Assembly (NCBI GenBank): GCA_029062895.1
Contig: JAIDPF010000042.1
Span: 1 to 54,968, forward strand
Source of the DNA: Lachnospiraceae bacterium
GTDB taxonomy: Bacteria > Bacillota > Clostridia > Lachnospirales > Lachnospiraceae
Direction: 5' to 3'
DNA length: 54,968 nucleotides
The notes below the pieces were generated by a model. The model ran no database searches. It worked only from the letters and a program-made list of their open reading frames with translations, and had not been told where the DNA came from. Positions 35,457-43,687 of the stretch are shown here, one piece after another (position 1 is the stretch's first letter; each line of letters begins with the position of its first letter). A program made the position numbers and the translations under genes.

Positions 35457-37091
35457 ATGAAAAAAGGTGAAATTTACCAAGGAATTGTAGAACGGATGGA
35501 TTTTCCAAATAAAGGAATTGTCATTGTTGATGGAGTGAATGTTACGGTAAAGAATGCATTGCCGGGGCAGACGGTTTCTTTCCGCATCACAAAAAAGCGG
35601 AGTGGACAGGCAGAAGGGAAGCTGTTGGAGGTAGTGGAGAAAGCGCCCTGTGAGAAGGAATATTTACGCCGGATAGAAGAGGGCAAAGAGGAAAATGCAG
35701 CGGCAGGATGTTCGGGACAGGGCGGCATCTGCAGATATGCTGGGGTCTGCGGTGGCTGTCTGTATCAAGGGTTCCCTTATGAGGAACAGCTGAAGATCAA
35801 AGAGGGGCAGGTGATGAAGCTGCTGGGGGCATATCTTAGCAGGTTAAAGCCAAGTAATGGGGATGCTGCATTAAATGAAACGGCTTGTAATGGGGAGACA
35901 ACGGAGGTTTTGTATGACGGGATCATGCCAAGCCCTAAGCAGTATGGTTATCGGAATAAGATGGAGTTTACCTTTGGGGATGAGACAAAGGACGGTCTGC
36001 TTAGTCTTGGATTACATAAACGAGGCAGTTTTTATGATATTTTGACAGTTTCCGACTGCCTGATCATGGATGAGGATTACCGGAAAATACTTATGTTTAC
36101 CAGAGACTATTTTGCTGAGAGAAATATCCCATATTTCCATCGTATGAACCATACCGGATATCTGCGGCATCTTCTGGTGCGAAAGGCGGCGAGGACGGGA
36201 GAAATCCTTGTGGCGCTAGTGACTTCCACGCAGATGAAAGTGGATCTGGAATCCTGGGTGAATGGGATCTTGGAGATGTTCGGACAATGCAGGGATGATC
36301 AAAAAGATATACAAAAGGGAAATCTCCGAGGAATGGAGGATGGTTTCAAGGGAAAGATCAAGGGGATTCTACATATCGAAAATGATTCTCTGGCAGATGC
36401 GGTAAAGTGTGACCGTCAAAATATCCTCTATGGAACGGATGTGATCTTGGAGGAACTTTTGGGACTGCAATTTTCCATTTCCGCATTTTCCTTTTTTCAA
36501 ACAAACAGTCTTGGGGCGGAGGTCTTATATGAATTGGTACGGAAATATGTACAGGGAAAGGAAGCGGGAAGCGTTGTATATGATCTTTACAGCGGAACAG
36601 GCACGATCGCGCAGATGCTCGCCCCGGCGGCGAAGAAAGTGATTGGCGTGGAGATTGTGGAAGATGCAGTGGAAGCCGCCAAAAAGAATGCGGCATTTAA
36701 CGGATTAAATAACTGTGAATTTTTAGCAGGGGATGTTTTGAAGGTATTGGATGAGATCACAGAAAAGCCGGATTATATCATATTAGATCCGCCGCGGGAC
36801 GGTATCCACCCTAAGGCTCTGCAAAAAATCATCGGATATGGTGTGGAAAATATGGTCTATATCTCCTGTAAGCCAACCAGTCTGGCAAGGGATCTGGGAC
36901 CATTGACAGAGGCGGGATATAAGATCAGGAGACTGGGAATGGTGGATATGTTTCCAGGGACGGGGAATGTGGAATGTGTATGCCAGCTCGTGAGGAAAAA
37001 TGTGGATGATAGGATGGAGGGGAATGAAGAGGAAAGAAAGATAAACTACCGCGAGGAAGAGATACCGGATTGTGGGTGTATTTATGGATAA
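35457..37091 (+). CDS. 23S rRNA (uracil-5-)-methyltransferase RlmD/RlmCD family
   Basis: A 544-residue SAM-dependent methyltransferase of the RlmD/RumA (TrmA) family that makes 5-methyluridine in 23S rRNA. The N-terminal TRAM domain (MKKGEIYQGIVERMDFPNKG, about 1-58) is followed by the [4Fe-4S] cysteines (CRYAGVCGGC). The catalytic Rossmann domain has VYDLYSGTGTIAQML (SAM motif I), DPPRDGIHPKAL, and YISCKPTSLARDLGPL with the nucleophilic cysteine. It carries extra residues in the linker near 135-155 and a charged C-terminal tail of about 30 residues, making it longer than usual. ATG 35457 is chosen for family fit. Confidence 0.92.
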   Translation: MKKGEIYQGIVERMDFPNKGIVIVDGVNVTVKNALPGQTVSFRITKKRSGQAEGKLLEVVEKAPCEKEYLRRIEEGKEENAAAGCSGQGGICRYAGVCGGCLYQGFPYEEQLKIKEGQVMKLLGAYLSRLKPSNGDAALNETACNGETTEVLYDGIMPSPKQYGYRNKMEFTFGDETKDGLLSLGLHKRGSFYDILTVSDCLIMDEDYRKILMFTRDYFAERNIPYFHRMNHTGYLRHLLVRKAARTGEILVALVTSTQMKVDLESWVNGILEMFGQCRDDQKDIQKGNLRGMEDGFKGKIKGILHIENDSLADAVKCDRQNILYGTDVILEELLGLQFSISAFSFFQTNSLGAEVLYELVRKYVQGKEAGSVVYDLYSGTGTIAQMLAPAAKKVIGVEIVEDAVEAAKKNAAFNGLNNCEFLAGDVLKVLDEITEKPDYIILDPPRDGIHPKALQKIIGYGVENMVYISCKPTSLARDLGPLTEAGYKIRRLGMVDMFPGTGNVECVCQLVRKNVDDRMEGNEEERKINYREEEIPDCGCIYG

Positions 37092-37337
37092 GGACGGAAG
37101 AAGAGGGGGAAAGGATTATTATGGTAAATTGTCATTATGTGCCACAATTGATTTTGCGCCATTTTGGCTCTTGAAAAGGATGGTTGATTTTGTAGAAATT
37201 GCTATTGAGCAAGGAGAGGATACGGCATTAAAAATATGAATTGGGAAGGAATTTGCAATAAATAATGAAAATAATAATTTAAAGAAAATAGCAGAGCGTG
37301 ATTTCAGGAGTCTTACGTCCGCAGCTCTGTTTAATAT
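37092..37337. other. Gene debris between the methyltransferase and RES genes
   Basis: Short broken frames only. A 51-codon frame at 37084-37239 overlaps the methyltransferase stop (GKLSLCATIDFAPFWLLKRM and on). In another frame 37121-37174 reads HYVPQLILRHFGS, which resembles the start of DUF4238 proteins, and then stops. An inverted repeat (CAGAGC against GCTCTG) lies at about 37292-37327. Nothing here looks like an intact gene. This is where base composition drops from core-like to AT-rich. Confidence 0.4.
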
Positions 37338-38123
37338 TTGTATTGGTGGGCATCTGGTAGTCAGGAAGTTCATAAAGAGGAAGTCCAGAAAGCATTATGG
37401 TTAATGGATGAATTGTTTTTGAATGATTTCAAGAAACAGTTTGTTATTTCTATACCCAAAGATACAATTTTTTATCGTGCGCGCTTTTTGGACGAAAAAG
37501 ATGATAAAAGAGTTGATAAAGGAATCGGATATTCAAAAGAACGACTATATGGATATAATTGGGAAGAATCGAAAGATCCTCCGGCACAAAAAGCAAAAGT
37601 TGGTCGTACAAGCCGTGAAGGGGAGGTGGCTTTGTATCTAGCTTTGGATGAAATTACTGCTTGTTCAGAAATTAAACCCTCAATTCGACGCTTAGTATCG
37701 GTTGCAGAATTTAAATTGATGGAAGATGTTCAGGCGATTGATTTTTTGAAATTGCAATATACGAAACCGTTAGATATTAATGATGAAAAGTATAATGTAG
37801 ATGCACGTCAGTTTTTGTAAAATGTAATTGCTCTTTTCACGATACCTATTGATAATCCAAATGATTATAGTATAACACAAAAAATAGTAGACCATTTTCG
37901 CAAAAAGAATTATAAAGGCTGTGTTTATAGGAGCTTTTATACAAATAGGAATAATTATACTTTTTTTGACGACACATTAAAAAATTTTCAGTGGAGAGAC
38001 AGTCGTATGGGAGAAATTATGTTAGAAGAAAAAATTGTTTCTGATGAAATGAGGATCAAGCCTATACATACGATAAAAAAAATGCGTAAGGAAAATAAAA
38101 ATTGTAAAGGTGATAGGAAATGA
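37338..38123 (+). pseudogene. RES-domain gene interrupted by an in-frame TAA
   Basis: One frame from about 37338 to TGA 38121-38123 is broken only by TAA at 37818-37820 (VDARQFL, stop, NVIALFTIPIDNPNDYS). The first part has RES-domain features: IFYRARFLDE with the conserved Arg, then GRTSREGEVALYLALDEITACSEI with the Tyr and Glu. The continuation (KIVDHFRKKNYKGCVYRSFYT, WRDSRMGEIMLEEK) fits the rest of such proteins. RES proteins are toxins that degrade NAD in Xre-RES modules; no antitoxin partner is seen here. Its final TGA overlaps the next gene's ATG (ATGA), showing the whole frame was once coupled to it. The 5' end is unclear and no ribosome site is visible. Confidence 0.7.
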
Positions 38124-38530
38124 AATACAGCAGAAATATGCCACAGAAGCTTACATTGGAAGATATCAAGGAAAATATTGTAATTATCAAAATCAACAAG
38201 TCGTATCGTGAGGGAATGAGCGAAACTGAACTGTATGATGTGACACGGGGATGCTGGAAGAGAAAGATTGCCAGTGTGGAGAAGGCAGACTATGCTATAG
38301 CCGTTGTTTATGGGATTGTGAAAGAAGTATATCAGATAGATGAATGGCTTCCGGCCAAAAATGAGGTGCGGGAAACCATTCCATACAATGAAGTGGCTGA
38401 TGCAGGCAGAATTATATTTAAGGGAAGGACTGCTGATGAGAAAATCAGAAAGAGGTATCGGGATTATTCAGTGGCAGGGCTTTTTAAAAGAGGAGAAGCC
38501 TCTCCCGTCAAAGTAATTATGAAACTGTAG
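38120..38530 (+). CDS. Small protein with ASCH/EVE-like motif, unknown
   Basis: A 136-residue basic protein whose ATG overlaps the upstream RES frame stop, which implies translational coupling. The central part DVTRGCWKRKIASVEKADYAIAVVYGIVKEVYQIDEW (in part) has the pattern TRG.W......A.YA.AV..G.vkEVY.I..W. This pattern is seen in small domains found alone or fused to HNH-type nucleases in defence islands, possibly PUA/ASCH-like nucleic-acid binders. That recognition is tentative. The C-terminus is Arg/Lys-rich. No membrane segment is seen. It is followed closely by a nuclease stump and the DUF2325 gene. Confidence 0.65.
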   Translation: MKYSRNMPQKLTLEDIKENIVIIKINKSYREGMSETELYDVTRGCWKRKIASVEKADYAIAVVYGIVKEVYQIDEWLPAKNEVRETIPYNEVADAGRIIFKGRTADEKIRKRYRDYSVAGLFKRGEASPVKVIMKL

Positions 38531-38543
38531 GGGTAGGGATGCT

Positions 38544-38597
38544 ATGAAAGTTGCTACATGGAATATCGAGAGGTACAAAATGCATGAAGAATGTTAA
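38544..38597 (+). pseudogene. 5' stump of an endonuclease/exonuclease/phosphatase-family gene
   Basis: ATG 38544 after GGGGTAGGG opens a 17-codon frame MKVATWNIERYKMHEEC. MKVATWNIER is the typical start of EEP (exonuclease III/DNase I-like) proteins. The frame then stops, and no more of the gene is found. The deletion joined this stump to the start of the DUF2325 gene, which begins inside it in another frame. Confidence 0.65.
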
Positions 38598-40275
38598 TTT
38601 CACACTTGACGGGCTGCCAAGTATAGATGAATTAAATAACTTGATTCAGGATATGATAGAATCAGGCGGAAACTTTGTCAATCATATGATGAAAAATTAT
38701 GGTGATAAAAGGTTGATGCCGGATTTTAATGGAATGATACTGGATACATATGGGTGTGAACGCCTTTTTGTTTATTTTTTTATAAATGATGAGATGGAGG
38801 AAGACTTCCCGCTAATTGCAAGGGCTTTTTACGCCCATGAACTTGCAAACATTCCAGAATACCAAGATGTAGAGTATTTCGATATTCGACCCGGTGAAGA
38901 ATGTCCGGAACTGATGTTTAATAGATTTACGCTTGGTCTGATGTTGAACGCATTGAATAGCGGAAGCGAATATACGAAAACATTGTTTCTGTATTTGCAT
39001 AAAACATATTACAAAAAGGAATATCGGACAATCAAAAGATTCGGTACAATGTCACTCAGTGAACTGCTGGCATTGGCAAAGCCGGAAGAAAGAAGCAGCC
39101 CTTACGTTGCAAATCTGTCAAGGGTTCTATGTATTGCACCAATATATGGCATTAAGGTCGGCGAGGATTGTAATATTATGTATAGATTCTTAAATGAGTT
39201 TAGCGGCAAACTGGCTTCAAGCGATGGATTTTCGTTTGATGAGGCTGTGGGTAACAGTTTTAAGGATTGTCGAAAGGAAATAGATGAGCGTTTCGATCAG
39301 AAGAAATTATATTTTCTTGATGCAAAGATGTCAAAATTCCTCGGAAATGTATTTCAATGGCTAGGGTACAGTCCAGAGTATGCAGATTGGTGTGATGAGA
39401 ATGACAGAGGGGTGGAAGAACGCCTTGCCATTGTGCTTTCCATATTAGAGAAGACTTTCCCCAAAAGTAACAGAGAATATTCCGCAGAGGAGCTTACGCT
39501 TTATGGAATGATTCTTCATTGTGCAAGCGCAATGACGTGCAATTCGTCTAGGCTGGCTGAAACACTCAGAACATTGGTTTATGGAGAATCTGGAACATTT
39601 TATTATGATGAATTTCCGCCGATGTTTCATCCAGAGAATGTGCAGGTCAAGACTGGAAGAACAGGAAATGTTAAGACAGAAAGACAGGTAAAGGATTTTG
39701 CGGAACACGCTGGAACAGATGGATGTAGGCAAGATGAAGATGAATCTATGCTTTTGGGAGAAGTGGATAAATTACGCCGTAAAGTTCATAAGCTTGAATC
39801 GGATAACAGTAGTTTGCGTGCCAGTCTAGCTGAGAAAAAAAGACTTGAAGAGGAATCAAAAGATATCAGAAAACAGCTGGAGGCATCAAACCGTGAATTG
39901 GCAGTGCTTAGAAATTATGTGTATAATTTGACAGAGGGCGATAATCCCATAATAGATAAGACGATTGAAAGTATGAAAGAAAAGATTGCTGGTTATCGAA
40001 TCGTTATAGTGGGCGGACATTCGAATTGGTTATCAAAGATGAAGAAAGAGTTCCCGGATTGGATATTTGTCAATCCAAAGGCTAGTGGATCGACAGATGT
40101 TTCGATTGTTGACAAAGCGGATTATGTCTATTTCTTTACTGATACTATTAGCCATTCAAAATACCATCAATTCATGAATGTAATACGTGAGCGAAAAATA
40201 AACTTCGGCTATATTCATGGAGTAAATATAGAAAAGAATATCCGGGATATTTATGTGGATTTTGACGAAAATTAG
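38584..40275 (+). CDS. Coiled-coil protein with C-terminal DUF2325 domain
   Basis: About 563 residues from ATG 38584; GAGAGG lies 10 bases upstream. The N-terminal 390 residues are helical with no recognised domain. A coiled coil follows (about 405-455, EVDKLRRKVHKLESDNSSL, EKKRLEEESKDIRKQLE). The last 100 residues are a DUF2325-type Rossmann-like domain (RIVIVGGHSNWLSKMKKEFP, then DKADYVYFFTDTISHSKYHQF, shown in part). DUF2325 proteins occur in accessory and defence-like regions; their activity is not known. It lies in a cluster with RES, ASCH-like and nuclease remnants. The 5' end joins a deleted gene, so it may be missing its native promoter. A terminator follows. Confidence 0.75.
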   Translation: MKNVNFTLDGLPSIDELNNLIQDMIESGGNFVNHMMKNYGDKRLMPDFNGMILDTYGCERLFVYFFINDEMEEDFPLIARAFYAHELANIPEYQDVEYFDIRPGEECPELMFNRFTLGLMLNALNSGSEYTKTLFLYLHKTYYKKEYRTIKRFGTMSLSELLALAKPEERSSPYVANLSRVLCIAPIYGIKVGEDCNIMYRFLNEFSGKLASSDGFSFDEAVGNSFKDCRKEIDERFDQKKLYFLDAKMSKFLGNVFQWLGYSPEYADWCDENDRGVEERLAIVLSILEKTFPKSNREYSAEELTLYGMILHCASAMTCNSSRLAETLRTLVYGESGTFYYDEFPPMFHPENVQVKTGRTGNVKTERQVKDFAEHAGTDGCRQDEDESMLLGEVDKLRRKVHKLESDNSSLRASLAEKKRLEEESKDIRKQLEASNRELAVLRNYVYNLTEGDNPIIDKTIESMKEKIAGYRIVIVGGHSNWLSKMKKEFPDWIFVNPKASGSTDVSIVDKADYVYFFTDTISHSKYHQFMNVIRERKINFGYIHGVNIEKNIRDIYVDFDEN

Positions 40276-40310
40276 TCTTGCATAAATGGAATAAAGATGG
40301 ATTATCATAC

Positions 40311-40360
40311 AAAAAGGTATATCGTGACGAAATGAAAACTTCTGACATGATACCTTTTTT
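40311..40360. terminator. Terminator after the DUF2325 gene
   Basis: AAAAAGGTAT (40311-40320) pairs with ATACCTTTTTT (40350-40360); a T-run on one side and an A-run on the other allow function in both directions. Confidence 0.75.
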
Positions 40361-40439
40361 GGTAAACACTTAACAAGTTAGTGCCTTTTAGAGCTGACGT
40401 AATCCATAAGATAATCTCTCTGTATAGTAATGTTAGTTA

Positions 40440-40931
40440 TAGTAATGCGTAGTACTGTACAGTAATGTTTGGGAGGTTAGTCATGGATCAAGTTACCAAA
40501 GTCCGCTCGTATTTAAAACGCGAGCAATGGAAATCCATCATCACAGAATGCCGAAACAGCGGCATGAGCGTCAGCGGCTGGTGCAAGGCAAATGGCATTG
40601 TGGAACAGACCTATTATCGTAATCTCAAGAGATTGAGAGAAGAAATGATAGATAATCTTCCGGCAACAGTCGAAGGACTTGAAAAAACGGAAGCATTCAG
40701 GAAGCTGGGAGTACAGACTCCTGTCGTTATCCGCATAGGTGGTGCAACCGTTGAGATCGCTGAAGGCACTAGTCAACAGACAATTCAGGCAGTGCTGCTT
40801 GCACTGCAGAGTGTATGTTAGGTGATATCACAGTCCGCGAGAACATCTATAACGCATGTGGATATACCGATATGCGTAAGTCCATTGATGATCTCGCAGC
40901 TGTCGTTCAGCAACAGTTTCATCTGGATCCG
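40440..40931 (+). mobile_element. Truncated IS66-family element
   Basis: Contains a full tnpA and the first 39 codons of tnpB, in the usual overlapping order. The rest of tnpB and the large tnpC transposase are missing, so the element cannot move by itself. The right limit is the fusion point at about 40931. The left limit is uncertain; AGTAATG-type short repeats lie at 40426-40465 but no clear terminal inverted repeat is seen. Confidence 0.75.
40483..40821 (+). CDS. tnpA: IS66 family accessory protein TnpA
   Basis: A 112-residue protein starting at ATG 40483 after TGGGAGG. It matches IS66 TnpA: the helix-turn-helix region WKSIITECRNSGMSVSGWCKANGIVEQTYYRNLKRLR (in part) and the C-terminal VVIRIGGATVEIAEG with QTIQAVLLALQSVC. 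It is probably a DNA-binding accessory factor of transposition. Its stop overlaps the tnpB start (ATGTTAG). It appears intact, but the rest of the element is lost. Confidence 0.88.
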   Translation: MDQVTKVRSYLKREQWKSIITECRNSGMSVSGWCKANGIVEQTYYRNLKRLREEMIDNLPATVEGLEKTEAFRKLGVQTPVVIRIGGATVEIAEGTSQQTIQAVLLALQSVC

Positions 40932-41246
40932 TTGTTTTATCATTTAAAATTGCGTTGTTATGTTGTGATTGAACTGAAAGCCTGCGACTTTGAACTGGGA
41001 TTTATTAGCCAACTCAATATGTATCAGAATGCGGTTAATGACATTTTACGACATTCGGATGATAAGCCTACTATTGGACTTTTATTGGTCAAAGGAAAGA
41101 ATGAAACAGTAGTTGAGTATTCTTTAGGCGGGTATCAAAACCTGATTGGTGTTGCGGAATGGAAAAACCAGATTACACAGTCCTTGCCGGAAGAGTTGCA
41201 AAGCAGTCTGCCGTCTATCGAGGAAATAGAGAAAGAGTTGGAATAG
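40815..41246 (+). pseudogene. Chimeric frame: IS66 TnpB N-terminus fused to YhcG (DUF1016) C-terminus
   Basis: A 143-residue open frame. Residues 1-39 (MLGDITVRENIYNACGYTDM to QQQFHLDP) are the start of IS66 TnpB. From residue 40 (LFYHLKLRCYVVIELKACDF to EEIEKELE) it is the C-terminal PD-(D/E)xK half of a YhcG/DUF1016 nuclease. VVIELK is the E-x-K catalytic segment, and FISQLNMYQNAVND and DKPTIGLLLVKGKN follow. The join at about 40931 is in frame, so one polypeptide could be made from the tnpA-tnpB start. The aspartate of the nuclease motif would lie upstream of the join, so activity is doubtful. It most likely arose by deletion between an IS66 copy and a yhcG gene. Confidence 0.8.
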
Positions 41247-41267
41247 CAGAAGATATTGTAGTAAAAA

Positions 41268-41285
41268 GTGCAACGGCCGTTGCAC
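41268..41285. repeat. 18-base perfect palindrome after the yhcG stump
   Basis: GTGCAACGGCCGTTGCAC is perfectly self-complementary. A related degenerate sequence (GCGCAACGGGCGTTG) follows another yhcG 3' stump near 44390, so it belongs to the yhcG downstream region. Confidence 0.7.
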
Positions 41286-41301
41286 AATTGGAGAGAGCAG
41301 G

Positions 41302-41418
41302 ATGAGTAAAGAAAAAGTCAAAGTCTATACCTATATAAAAGTATCCACAGCCATGCAGATAGACGATTATTCTTTGGATGTGAATAATTCGGATGAATGC
41401 AGGAAACCACGCCGCTGA
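41302..41418 (+). pseudogene. 5' stump of a serine recombinase gene
   Basis: ATG 41302 after GAGAGAGCAGG opens 38 codons: MSKEKVKVYTYIKVSTAMQI followed by DDYSLDVNNSDEC. This matches the N-terminus of large serine recombinases (YxRVSTxxQ...GYSL), with the catalytic serine at position 15 and Lys in place of the usual Arg. It then runs into a hairpin-bearing repeat and stops. The rest of the recombinase is lost. Confidence 0.75.
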
Positions 41419-41682
41419 ATACAGCGGCGTTACTTTACTGCGGGGCGCATGATTTGACACTTACTTTGGGTACATGGGATTATGCAACATAAGTGTTTGC
41501 GAAAGAGTAAGGTAGATAGTGAAAATAGAAAAAAAGCGAGAAAGCTATTTAAAAGTCAGATGCTAAAATACGGACCGAATATGGCGAAAAAACTAGATCG
41601 CGACAATATAAGATATACACATTGCGAAGAAGCCCATCATGTGCTATGATATACATATCGCAATGCGTGGAGCGGCGGAAAT

Positions 41683-41807
41683 ATGGATATGACAAAAAAA
41701 TAACGGACCTTTATGAAGAAGCAGGCGAGAACAGAAAAGAATTTTCACAAGGGATCCCTGCGGAGATATCGTCCATACTCAGATTTGATATGGAGAATGA
41801 AAAATGA
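41683..41807 (+). pseudogene. Broken copy of the small HTH gene
   Basis: ATG 41683 begins MDMTKK, then a stop. After adding one A in the A7 run the frame reads KITDLYEEAGENRKEFS, matching the intact gene at 43688 (KITELREEAGENRKEFS), which has A8 at this place. After EFS the sequence diverges and most of the HTH is gone. It thus carries a homopolymer frameshift plus a deletion. It ends overlapping the start of the next gene. Confidence 0.75.
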
Positions 41808-42274
41808 CATATGCTAATGTATCTCAAATTATTTTTAAAAATAAGCAGAATATACCATGGAATGAAGTTGAGCAATATCTGAAAAAATACATAGGAAAAT
41901 CATTTGTAGTAAAAGAGTATGGGGATGTAATTCACATTGCAGGTGAATTTCCGGACGAATTCACGGAATCGCAATATACAAAAAAACTTCGAGGTGGACT
42001 TGCGAAAGCAAAAGCAAATTCAGGACAAGTTATTGGTGAAATGATTGAAAATGCTCAAAATAGGCGTTGGATAGAAAATAAGGATGAAAAGCATAAAAAG
42101 GAAGCAAGTGGCGGTTGGTATAGATACGATGTGGCATTCACAATACCTATAGATGATGCCGGAACCATGCGTAGGAACGCATATCAGGCAACAGCAGTTG
42201 TTAGAATTAAAAAAGATAAGCTTTACTTATATGACATTATAAATATAAAAAAAGAAGCGAGTACGCCGCTTTAG
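41804..42274 (+). CDS. Small ICE/phage-associated protein, possible BECR-type nuclease
   Basis: A 156-residue basic protein. Segments such as WNEVEQYLKKYIGKSF, LRGGLAKAKANSGQVIGEMIENAQNRRWIENKDEKH and GWYRYDVAFTIP followed by LYLYDIINIKKEASTPL (shown in part) recall small proteins of Lachnospiraceae mobile elements. I believe these belong to the barnase/EndoU/RelE-like (BECR) fold group, but this is from memory and uncertain. Conserved-looking H, R and K residues near 98-108 could be catalytic. The start overlaps the broken HTH gene by 4 bases (ATGA), suggesting an HTH-toxin style pair. A truncated second copy lies at 43417-43623. Confidence 0.6.
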   Translation: MTYANVSQIIFKNKQNIPWNEVEQYLKKYIGKSFVVKEYGDVIHIAGEFPDEFTESQYTKKLRGGLAKAKANSGQVIGEMIENAQNRRWIENKDEKHKKEASGGWYRYDVAFTIPIDDAGTMRRNAYQATAVVRIKKDKLYLYDIINIKKEASTPL

Positions 42275-42308
42275 TCCGAAGACCGTACGGTAAAAACCGC
42301 TTCTCTTT
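42254..42308 (+). terminator. Hairpin over the end of the small nuclease-like gene
   Basis: GAAGCG plus GTACG (42254-42265) pair with CGTAC (42284-42288) plus CGCTTC (42298-42303), followed by TCTTT. The structure overlaps the stop codon, and the same structure is kept in the truncated copy at 43602-43657. Confidence 0.6.
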
Positions 42309-42425
42309 AAAAAGAGATTATCACTAGGCTTACCCAATGTCAAGAAAATTTTAAAATGAGCAACAGAAAGATCAAATGACAGTACAAATTGCAGACACGC
42401 ATTATGGAGAAATGGATAATGTAAT

Positions 42426-42453
42426 TTGACATATTTTGTTTTAATAAGATAAA
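42426..42453 (+). promoter_or_regulatory. Candidate promoter of the ORF6N gene
   Basis: TTGACA (42426-42431) and GATAAA (42448-42453) are 16 bases apart, 44 bases upstream of the ATG at 42497. Confidence 0.5.
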
Positions 42454-42496
42454 TCTTAACAAGAGGTATTGAAAATTGATTGAAAAAGGTGATGCA

Positions 42497-43404
42497 ATGA
42501 AAAATACAGAGGAAGTAACAGCTGAAATTGCCATTGTGGATAAGGAAACTGTAGAAAATTTGATTTACATTATACGTGGGCAGAAAGTGATGCTGGATAT
42601 AGATTTGGCTCGTATATATGGATATGAGACGAGACGTTTTAATGAACAGGTAAAAAATAACGTTGAACGATTTGATGATGATTTTCGTTTTCAGCTGACG
42701 AAAGGTGAGTTCGAAAACTTGATGTCGAAAAAATCGACATCAAGTTGGGGCGGCACACGAAAACTTCCATATGCGTTTACAGAAACTGGTATTTATATGC
42801 TGATGACTGTTTTGAAAGGTGATTTGGCCATCGCTCAGAGCAAGGCCTTGATCCGTATCTTCAAGGGCATGAAAGATTATATTTCAGAAAATCGCGCCCT
42901 GATTGGAATGGATGATATTACACGGCTTGCCATCCAGACCAGTGAAAACACAGCTGCCATTGCAAAGATCACTGATGAGATGCTCCGTAAATCAGATCTG
43001 CCAAAAATATCCAAGAATTTTGCATCATCAGATACGGGAAAAGAATTTCTGATTATGATTACATAGGGATTAAATCTATCATGCATCTCAGAAATGTCAA
43101 TTCCAATGTTGTGGTTACAGTGTTCTCTGATAACAAACAGAATCATTTGAGGTTAGGGGATCTGAATGATTTCAAGAATGAGTTTCCAAGCATTCGTATT
43201 GACTTTAAGAAAACCAATAACACGATGCATGACAGATATATTATTCTGGATTATGGGAAGCGGAGCGAAAAAATCTATCATTGCGGCGCTTCTTCCAAAG
43301 ATGCCGGAAAAAAGACAACGACCATCATGGAAGTTCAGGACAGGGCAGTTTATAAGCAACTGGTGGATATTCTGATAAGAAATCCAGTGTTGGTTCTTAC
43401 ATAA
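42497..43404 (+). pseudogene. ORF6N-domain antirepressor gene broken by deletion and frameshift
   Basis: ATG 42497 follows AAAGGTG. The first frame (to 43066) has an ORF6N DNA-binding domain (IRGQKVMLDIDLARIYGYET, NEQVKNNVERFDDDFRFQL, FTETGIYMLMTVL) and a linker ending GKEFLIMIT. A second frame then gives DYIGIKSIMHLRNVNSNVVV and a C-terminal PLD-like segment (HDRYIILDYGKRSEKIYHCGASSKDAGKK, in part). In related phage and ICE proteins these are one chain. Here roughly 30 codons between FLI and DYIGIKS appear deleted and the frame changed. The N-terminal half could still be translated as a 189-residue protein. Confidence 0.72.
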
Positions 43405-43416
43405 TTATGACAATAT

Positions 43417-43623
43417 GAGCAATATCTGAAAAAATACATAGGAAAATCATTTGTAGTAAAAGGGACTTGCGAAAGCAAAAGCAAACTCAAAATACCTATA
43501 GATGATGCCGGAACTATGCGTAGGAGCGCGTATCAGGCAACAGCAGTTGTTAGAATTAAAAAAGATAAGCTTTACTTATATGACATTATAAACATAAAAA
43601 AAGAAGCGAGTACGCCGCTTTAG
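43417..43623 (+). pseudogene. Truncated second copy of the small nuclease-like gene
   Basis: Three blocks match the gene at 41804 nearly base for base: 43417-43462 with 41869-41914, 43463-43487 with 41997-42021, and 43491-43623 with 42141-42274. The parts between are deleted, and so is the 5' end. The hairpin downstream is also shared. This copy cannot code for the full protein. Confidence 0.8.
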
Positions 43624-43687
43624 TCCGAAGACCATACGGTAAAAACCGCTTCTCTTTAAAACGGGGTTATCATGGAGGGGTATCAAT

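Noticed and set aside
37121-37174. Start of a DUF4238 gene (HYVPQLILRHFG)
   Set aside because: The frame stops after 17 codons and overlaps another short frame; too little remains for a gene call, so it is listed only as debris.
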